Assembly: GCA_016302625.1 (NCBI GenBank) | Contig: JAEDNG010000068.1 | Span: 1-5,418, forward strand | DNA length: 5,418 nt | DNA from: Clostridiaceae bacterium | GTDB taxonomy: Bacteria; Bacillota; Clostridia; Oscillospirales; Acutalibacteraceae | Direction: 5' to 3' | Shown here: in pieces, positions 1 through 4,227 of the stretch | How the letters are laid out: every line of letters starts with the position of its first letter | Numbering within the stretch: position 1 is the stretch's first letter | Notes under the pieces: model-generated | Told to the model about the DNA's origin: nothing | Seen by the model: only the letters and a program-made list of their open reading frames with translations | Database searches by the model: none | Made by a program: the position numbers and the translations under genes

Positions 1-62
1 GACAGGCTAAGCGCGAAGGTCACGGCGGAAAGGATCGCCGCGGCTTTAAAAAGCACGACTAA
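1..62 (+). CDS. C-terminal tail of an unidentified upstream gene (partial)
   Basis: Reading from base 3, the plus strand encodes QAKREGHGGKDRRGFKKHD and then a TAA stop at 60-62. The tail is very basic and rich in Gly, Lys and Arg, which is typical of the disordered C-terminus of an RNA-binding protein such as RNase R, a DEAD-box helicase or an rRNA modification enzyme. None of these can be chosen from 19 residues. A clear hairpin terminator begins 57 bases after the stop, which supports a gene ending here. Frame 1 is also open across the left edge as far as a TAA at 211-213, but it runs straight through the terminator hairpin and looks non-coding. Confidence 0.45.
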   Translation, partial: QAKREGHGGKDRRGFKKHD

Positions 63-118
63 TTTAACACATAAAAGTAATCTGAACAGGTCAGGTAAAA
101 ACGGACAAGAAAAAACAC

Positions 119-162
119 CCTCCTATGGTAGTATAAAAGAAACTGCCATAGGAGGAATTTTT
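119..162 (+). terminator. Rho-independent terminator, possibly bidirectional
   Basis: Left arm CCTCCTATGGTAGT (119-132) pairs with right arm ACTGCCATAGGAGG (142-155). This gives a 14-bp stem with one G-T wobble and a 9-base A-rich loop. Downstream is AATTTTT (156-162), the U-tract for plus-strand termination. Upstream lies AAGAAAAAACA (107-117), so the minus-strand transcript would also end in a U-rich stretch. It most likely ends the transcript of the gene whose tail occupies 1-62. Confidence 0.8.
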
Positions 163-195
163 ATACCAAGAAGTTATCAAAATATCAAAGAATAT

Positions 196-216
196 AAAAA
201 GCTTATTAAATAAGCT
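196..216 (-). terminator. Weak AT-rich hairpin with T-run ending the minus-strand remnant
   Basis: AGCTTATT (200-207) and AATAAGCT (209-216) form a perfect palindrome around A208. Read on the minus strand, it is followed directly by TTTTT (200-196). It overlaps the stop codon (206-208) of the minus-strand coding remnant, which is where that gene's terminator would be expected. The stem is AT-rich and the centre is only one base, so the innermost pairs would open and the hairpin would be weak. It may be a decayed or inefficient terminator. Confidence 0.35.
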
Positions 217-382
217 CTACCCTTGCTATATAGTCTGCTCCCGGCATCTCATACGGCACGTAGGTTACATATTTGCCCGCCGTTAACAGCTCCCTTGCTC
301 TTTCGGCTGTAATAATCGGGTAATCGCCTATCTTGTCGGAAAGGTCTGTGCGGTCAATTCTGATTAAATCAAGTTTGCAAAT
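206..382 (-). pseudogene. Remnant of a minus-strand protein gene lacking its 5' end
   Basis: The minus strand has 58 stop-free codons from 382 down to a TAA at 206-208. The codons resemble those of the neighbouring genes (GAC, GAG, GGC, CCG). The peptide looks like a real folded C-terminus: it includes IGDYPIITAERARELLTAG followed by KYVTYVPYEMPGADYIARVE. There is no ATG, GTG or TTG near the start of the open stretch, and an in-frame TAA (385-383) cuts it off. Beyond that stop the same frame reads DLAEFIKYRL (415-386), which may be more of the old protein or chance. The plus strand of that part also reads as a short peptide (371-430), so the upstream limit is uncertain. I do not recognise the family. 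It is probably the 3' end of a gene deleted or broken when greA took its present place. Confidence 0.5.
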
Positions 383-395
383 TTAAAGCCTGTAC

Positions 396-424
396 TTGAT
401 AAATTCGGCGAGGTCTATTATAAT
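396..424 (+). promoter_or_regulatory. SigA-type promoter for greA
   Basis: A -35 box TTGATA (396-401, five of six consensus bases) and a perfect -10 box TATAAT (419-424) are separated by an optimal 17 bases. Transcription would begin near 430-432, only 11 to 13 bases before the greA start codon. The promoter overlaps the possible upstream part of the minus-strand remnant, another sign that the remnant is no longer under selection there. Confidence 0.75.
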
Positions 425-428
425 AAAT

Positions 429-433
429 AGGGA
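429..433 (+). promoter_or_regulatory. Ribosome binding site of greA, overlapping the predicted transcription start
   Basis: AGGGA at 429-433 lies 9 bases before the ATG at 443 and is the best Shine-Dalgarno match. It coincides with the expected transcription start of the promoter at 396-424, so part of it could be missing from transcripts made there. A weaker purine run, GAAGAA (437-442), directly precedes the ATG. Confidence 0.5.
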
Positions 434-442
434 TGTGAAGAA

Positions 443-946
443 ATGTACGACGAACTTACTCAAGTTGACATAGATAAAATGAAGCAGGAGCTTGAATACC
501 GCATTTCGGTGGTAAGACCTAAGATTTTAGAGGAGGTCAAGTTTACAAGAAGCTTCGGGGATTTAAGCGAAAACGCCGAGTATCACGCGGCAAAGCGGGA
601 ACGCGGCAGAAACGAAAGCCGAATAAGGTATCTTCGCAATATGATAAAGACCGCGAAAATAATTAAGCCTCAAAGCCGAGCTGACGAGGTGGGACTGTTC
701 GACACCGTCGAATACTATGTCGAGGAGGACGACGCGGTTGAGAGTGTGCGAATAGTGACCTCACTTCGGCAAAACTCGCTTGAAAGGCTTATCAGCCGCG
801 AATCGCCTATGGGCAAGGCTGTTATGGGCAGAAAGGTCGGAGACAGGGTCTGTGTTAAGGTGAGCGACGAGTACAGCTATTATATAGTAATAAGAAGCAT
901 TGTCAAGGGAAACGACGACGCGAGCCTTGAAATCAGGAAATTTTAA
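443..946 (+). CDS. greA: GreA/GreB-family transcription elongation factor
   Basis: The product binds the secondary channel of RNA polymerase and stimulates cleavage of backtracked RNA. At 167 residues it is slightly longer than the usual 158. The N-terminal antiparallel coiled coil spans about residues 5-75. Its tip carries FGDLSENAEYHAAK, in which D40 and E43 match the acidic residues (D41 and E44 in E. coli GreA) that help hold the catalytic magnesium. The C-terminal FKBP-like domain (about 80-167) has the family signature SPMGKAVMGRKVGD at 121-134. The sequence after the tip (RERGRNESRIRYLRNMIKTA) resembles a GreA-like subfamily common in Clostridia, which often coexists with a standard GreA elsewhere in the genome, so this may be the paralogue. 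The ATG at 443 is preceded by AGGGA at 9 bases and by its own promoter. No terminator follows, so read-through into thyX is possible. Confidence 0.9.
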   Translation: MYDELTQVDIDKMKQELEYRISVVRPKILEEVKFTRSFGDLSENAEYHAAKRERGRNESRIRYLRNMIKTAKIIKPQSRADEVGLFDTVEYYVEEDDAVESVRIVTSLRQNSLERLISRESPMGKAVMGRKVGDRVCVKVSDEYSYYIVIRSIVKGNDDASLEIRKF

Positions 947-955
947 AAATAGCGA

Positions 956-984
956 TTGATAATACAGCCTTATTTTGGTATAAT
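956..984 (+). promoter_or_regulatory. SigA-type promoter with extended -10 for thyX
   Basis: A -35 box TTGATA (956-961) and a -10 box TATAAT (979-984) are separated by 17 bases. The TG at 976-977, one base before the -10 box, makes it an extended -10 promoter. Transcription should start near 990-992, leaving a leader of about 25 bases that contains the full Shine-Dalgarno GGAG (1003-1006) before the thyX ATG at 1016. It lies just after the greA stop and probably drives the operon from thyX to the right edge. No operator or riboswitch fits in the short leader. Confidence 0.8.
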
Positions 985-1015
985 TAATTCATATTTAAGA
1001 ACGGAGACGTAAAAA

Positions 1016-1789
1016 ATGGCAAACGTTATTCTTTTGGCGCACACGCCGAACCCCGAGCATACGGTTGCGGCGGCGGCAAAGCTTTGTTACAGCAGTTCAA
1101 ATATAAACGATTTAAACGACAGCCTGACCGACGAAAAGGCGGCGTCCTTTGTTGAAATGCTTTCGGAGATAGGTCACGAAAGTCCCATTGAACACGCAAG
1201 CTTCACCTTTGGGATAGAAGGGGTCTCGCGTTCGCTTTTAGCACAGATCACAAGGCACAGAATGGCGTCCTTTTCGGTCAAAAGCCAGCGGTATGTAAGA
1301 GAGGGCAGCTTCTGCTATGTAACGCCGCCCGAAATTGCCGAGGATCCCGAGGCTAAAAAAATATACGACGAAATAATGGCGGAGGATCAGGAAAAATACG
1401 ACCGCCTTGCCGCGATTTTAAAGGAAAAGCACATAAAGACCTTTTTGGCCGAGGGCAAGGACGAAAAGACCGCTACGCGCCTTGCAGAGAAAAAAGCTAT
1501 CGAGGACGCGCGCTTTGTCCTACCTAACGCCTGCGAGACCCAGATGGTAATGACAATGAACGCCCGCTCGCTTATGAATTTCTTTAAGGTGCGTTGCTGC
1601 AGCCGTGCCCAGTGGGAGATAAGGGACGTGGCAAATCAGATGTTAGCCTTGGTAAGCGAGGTCGCGCCAAATCTCTTTAAAAACGCGGGGCCGTCCTGCG
1701 TTCGCGGCGGCTGTTCTGAGGGTAAAATGTCCTGCGGCAAACCTCTTGAGATGCGCGAGTTTTATAAGGAACTGAAGAAAAATGGGTAA
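1016..1789 (+). CDS. thyX: Flavin-dependent thymidylate synthase ThyX
   Basis: ThyX converts dUMP to dTMP using methylene-tetrahydrofolate, FAD and NADPH, and works as a cytoplasmic homotetramer. The ThyX signature is intact: R80-H81-R82, seven residues, then S90, with R92 following in SQRY. An N-terminal HESPIEHASF segment (54-63) and the block NARSLMNFFKVRCCSRAQW (182-200) followed by E201-I202-R203 are also typical of the family. Residues 105-165 form a helical, charged insertion of the kind seen in clostridial ThyX. The C-terminus has C228, C233 and C240 in a Gly-rich stretch, plus C194 and C195, an arrangement absent from the shorter Thermotoga-type enzyme. At 257 residues it appears complete. 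The start has GGAG 9 bases upstream and its own promoter. The stop overlaps the start of tmk by 8 bases. Its presence suggests that this organism may not depend on ThyA, though ThyA could lie outside the window. Confidence 0.96.
   Translation: MANVILLAHTPNPEHTVAAAAKLCYSSSNINDLNDSLTDEKAASFVEMLSEIGHESPIEHASFTFGIEGVSRSLLAQITRHRMASFSVKSQRYVREGSFCYVTPPEIAEDPEAKKIYDEIMAEDQEKYDRLAAILKEKHIKTFLAEGKDEKTATRLAEKKAIEDARFVLPNACETQMVMTMNARSLMNFFKVRCCSRAQWEIRDVANQMLALVSEVAPNLFKNAGPSCVRGGCSEGKMSCGKPLEMREFYKELKKNG
1766..1770 (+). promoter_or_regulatory. Ribosome binding site of tmk inside the thyX coding region
   Basis: AAGGA at 1766-1770 lies 11 bases before the tmk ATG at 1782 and within the last codons of thyX. 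It fixes the tmk start and, with the 8-base gene overlap, indicates translational coupling of the two genes. Confidence 0.6.
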
Positions 1790-2450
1790 GCTTATAGTAA
1801 TCGAGGGACTTGACGGGAGCGGAAAATCAACCCAGCTTTCTCTATTGGAAAAAAGGCTTAAGGAAGCGGGAAAGGCTTGCAGGGCGGTATCGTTTCCCGA
1901 TTATGAGAGCAACTCGAGCGCACTTGTGAAAATGTACTTAAACGGCGAGTTCGGAAAAAATCCGGACGATGTAAATCCTTACGCCGCGTCCGCGTTTTAT
2001 ACCGTTGACAGATATGCCTCCTACAAATCGGTATGGGGGGAGTATTATAACTGCGGCGGCACTGTGGTTTCGGGAAGATATACCACCTCAAACGCCGTTC
2101 ACCAGACTTCAAAATTACCCCAAAGCGAGTGGAAAGCCTTTCTTGACTGGCTTTATGATTTTGAATATAACAAGATAGGAATACCGAAGCCCGACAAGGT
2201 GATTTTCCTTGATATGCCGGTCGAGGTTTCTCAAGGACTGCTTGATAAGCGTTACAGCGCGGACGGCGGGAAAAAGGATATTCACGAAAGCGACACCGAT
2301 TATCTTGACAAATGCCGAAAGGCGGCGCTTTTCACAGCGGAATATTCCGGCTGGGAGAGAATTTCCTGCGCAGAGAACGGAAAACCGCGCGGAATTGAGG
2401 AAATTTCGGATGATATTATAAATTCCGTATTACCTTTATATAAGGAGTAA
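1782..2450 (+). CDS. tmk: Thymidylate kinase (dTMP kinase)
   Basis: Tmk phosphorylates dTMP to dTDP with ATP, the step after ThyX. The P-loop is GLDGSGKST (residues 9-17). FPDY (38-41) and VDRYASY (75-81) fit the dTMP-binding part of the family. The lid region carries KRYSADGGKKDIHE (156-169). At 222 residues it is slightly longer than E. coli Tmk (213). One point is odd: where the family normally has a conserved DR pair before Y-x-x-S-x-x-x-x-Q, this protein reads VVSGRYTTSNAVHQ (95-108), so the aspartate is G98 while R99 is kept. The Gly may belong to a clostridial subgroup or weaken the enzyme. The start overlaps thyX by 8 bases, and the next gene's ribosome site lies in the last codons. 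A broader deoxynucleotide kinase is possible, but the thyX coupling favours dTMP. Confidence 0.9.
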   Translation: MGKLIVIEGLDGSGKSTQLSLLEKRLKEAGKACRAVSFPDYESNSSALVKMYLNGEFGKNPDDVNPYAASAFYTVDRYASYKSVWGEYYNCGGTVVSGRYTTSNAVHQTSKLPQSEWKAFLDWLYDFEYNKIGIPKPDKVIFLDMPVEVSQGLLDKRYSADGGKKDIHESDTDYLDKCRKAALFTAEYSGWERISCAENGKPRGIEEISDDIINSVLPLYKE

Positions 2451-2455
2451 GCGAT

Positions 2456-3001
2456 ATGATTTATGTCTTTTTGGCGGACGGCTTTGAGGAGTGTGAAGCA
2501 CTGGCTCCGGTGGATATTTTAAGGCGCGGAGGACTTGATGTTAAAACTGTGGGTGTCGGCGGGAAAACCGTTTCAGGCTCGCACGGTATACCCGTTGTTT
2601 GCGATATAACCGAGGACGAGGCGGTGACCGACGGCTTAGAGGCTATTGTATTGCCCGGCGGAATGCCCGGAACGCTTAATCTCGAAAAAAGTAACAGCGT
2701 TCAGCGGTTTATTGATTTTGCGGTTCAAAATGGGCTTATTATAGGAGCTATTTGCGCCGCGCCGTCAATACTCGGTCATAAGGGACTGCTGCGCGGAAAA
2801 AAAGCTACCTGCTTCCCCGGCTTTGAAAAAGACCTTGTCGGAGCGGAATTTTCAGATGTTGCTGTTATCAGGGACGGCAATGTTATAACAGCTTTCGGCG
2901 CGGGTGCGGCGTTTGACTTCGGCTTTGAGCTTTTGGCGGCAATAACGGGTGATAAAGCCTCGGCGGACAGGCTGAGCAAAGCTATGAAATACAAAAAATA
3001 A
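2456..3001 (+). CDS. DJ-1/PfpI-family protein (ThiJ/YajL-like)
   Basis: This 181-residue single-domain protein belongs to the DJ-1/YajL branch of the class I glutamine amidotransferase-like superfamily. The nucleophile elbow is GAICAAP with C100 as the reactive cysteine. E14 in FEECEAL matches human DJ-1 E18, which stabilises the cysteine thiolate. The strand-turn LPGGMPG (66-72) and the C-terminal FGAGAAFDFGFELL are typical. The DJ-1 histidine near the cysteine (H126 in human) is replaced by F120 in CFPGFE. Proposed roles for the family include oxidative stress response, protection from glyoxals and chaperone activity, and the sequence cannot choose among them. AAGGAG (2442-2447), lying in the end of tmk, sits 8 bases before the ATG, and the gap to tmk is 5 bases, so it is co-transcribed. 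No signal peptide is visible, so it is cytoplasmic. Confidence 0.9.
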   Translation: MIYVFLADGFEECEALAPVDILRRGGLDVKTVGVGGKTVSGSHGIPVVCDITEDEAVTDGLEAIVLPGGMPGTLNLEKSNSVQRFIDFAVQNGLIIGAICAAPSILGHKGLLRGKKATCFPGFEKDLVGAEFSDVAVIRDGNVITAFGAGAAFDFGFELLAAITGDKASADRLSKAMKYKK

Positions 3002-3018
3002 TTTAAACGGAGAGAAAA

Positions 3019-4227
3019 ATGGACGAGAGAAAAATTGAAGAATACCCGGACGATAATATGGGCTTTATTACCGATTCCGAGGATAGCGCCGAAAAAGACA
3101 ATTATGAGGATTCCTATGTAATCGGAAAGGGCTTTGAAATTATTGAGGACGAGCCCTTGCCGCCGAAAAAAGGCAAAAGGAAGAAATCCGGCGGCGGAAG
3201 CACGCTTAAAAACATTATATGGATACTCTGCATAGTCGCCGTTTCGGTCGGTCTTGCTTTCGGAATTATCTATGCCGGCGCGGACTATATGGGAATAGGC
3301 TTCGGCAGAGGTGTCGACTGCGAGGTTGTTATAGAGCAGGGAATGTCCACCGCTCAGATAGCAAATGAGCTAAAGGACTGCGGAGCGGTCAAAATTCCTT
3401 TCCTTTTCAGAATGTATGCAAAGCTTAAGCACTATGACAGTCAGTTTAAGTACGGTCTTTACACTTTTAACAACGAAGCAGGCTACGAGTCGCTTTCTAT
3501 AATGCTTATTGAAGAGGGCGCAAAGGCAGAGAGTGTTAAGGTCACGATACCGGAAATGTCGTCGGTTGACGATATAGCGAAAATTCTTGAAGAAAAGGGC
3601 GTTTGCACTAAGTCGGACTTTATAAGCGAGGTGCAGAACGGCGAGTTTGACTATGATTTTGTAAAGGCTATTCCCGACGAAAAGGTTTATTACCGCCTTG
3701 AGGGATATCTTTTCCCCGAAACCTACGATTTTTACTATTACGATTCAAAGGAATGTGCGCATTTAGCGATTGACAGAATGTTAAAAACGCTTGATGAAAA
3801 GCTCACTGACGGTTTAAGAAAAAATATTTCGGACAGCGGCTACAGCCTGCACGAAATCATGACCATGGCGTCGATAGTCGAGCTTGAGGCGGGCGGAAGT
3901 CCCGATGAGATGGCAAATGTCGCGGCGGTGTTCTTTAACAGGCTTAAGAGTGACGAGTTTTCAACCTTAGGCTCGTCTCCGACACGCAAATACCCTTACG
4001 GAAACGGAAAGTATAATACCTATGAATCCGCAGGATTGCCGCCCGGACCTCTTTGCTCGCCGAGCCTTAATTCCATAAAAGCCTCGATTGAGCCTACCGA
4101 GAACTTCGATTACTATTACTTTGTAACCGACGCGTCAATGAAATTTTATTATAACAAGACCTTAGCCGAGCATAATTCCACCATAGCGCGGCTTAAGGCG
4201 GCAAAGAACTGGATTTATGAAGAATAA
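3019..4227 (+). CDS. mltG: Endolytic murein transglycosylase MltG (YceG/YrrL family)
   Basis: MltG cleaves nascent peptidoglycan glycan strands at the outer face of the membrane and is thought to set the release point of new strands. The 402-residue protein has a long acidic cytoplasmic N-terminus (1-49), a basic stretch KKGKRKK (50-56), one transmembrane helix (about 66-86) and an extracytoplasmic YceG domain. A LysM-like subdomain covers about 102-150. The catalytic part has LEGYLFPETY (227-236) and ASIVELEA (284-291), where E288 matches the catalytic glutamate E218 of E. coli MltG. Later motifs YNTYESAGLPPGPL and the final EHNSTIARL region also fit the family. The usual S/T-D-P-T motif reads SSPT (319-322). 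The ATG has GGAGAG (3009-3014) upstream and follows the DJ-1 gene by 17 bases. Its last 11 bases overlap the next gene. Confidence 0.95.
   Translation: MDERKIEEYPDDNMGFITDSEDSAEKDNYEDSYVIGKGFEIIEDEPLPPKKGKRKKSGGGSTLKNIIWILCIVAVSVGLAFGIIYAGADYMGIGFGRGVDCEVVIEQGMSTAQIANELKDCGAVKIPFLFRMYAKLKHYDSQFKYGLYTFNNEAGYESLSIMLIEEGAKAESVKVTIPEMSSVDDIAKILEEKGVCTKSDFISEVQNGEFDYDFVKAIPDEKVYYRLEGYLFPETYDFYYYDSKECAHLAIDRMLKTLDEKLTDGLRKNISDSGYSLHEIMTMASIVELEAGGSPDEMANVAAVFFNRLKSDEFSTLGSSPTRKYPYGNGKYNTYESAGLPPGPLCSPSLNSIKASIEPTENFDYYYFVTDASMKFYYNKTLAEHNSTIARLKAAKNWIYEE

Noticed and set aside
119..155. Hairpin as the terminal inverted repeat of a small mobile element
   Set aside because: There is no matching second copy, no target-site duplication and no transposase in the window. 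The T-run makes a terminator the simpler reading.
1..213. Frame-1 open reading frame running in from the left edge to a TAA at 211-213
   Set aside because: It reads through the 14-bp terminator hairpin and has Asn- and Lys-rich composition. The frame-3 reading, with a basic tail and a stop at 60-62, is the better candidate.
947..1015. Terminator or riboswitch between greA and thyX
   Set aside because: The 69 bases hold a complete promoter and a ribosome site, leaving no room for a structured leader, and no stem followed by a T-run is present.
1858..2112. Minus-strand ORF of 84 codons opposite tmk
   Set aside because: It lies entirely within the well-supported tmk gene. Its translation is Arg- and Pro-rich with no recognisable motif, as expected for an antisense shadow.
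2209..2421. Plus-strand ORF of 70 codons in another frame of tmk
   Set aside because: It is a frame shadow of tmk, with Arg-rich low-quality composition and no ribosome site.
2776..2994. Minus-strand ORF of 72 codons opposite the DJ-1 gene
   Set aside because: It is the antisense shadow of a conserved gene. Ser-, Pro- and Ala-rich composition gives no sign of a real protein.
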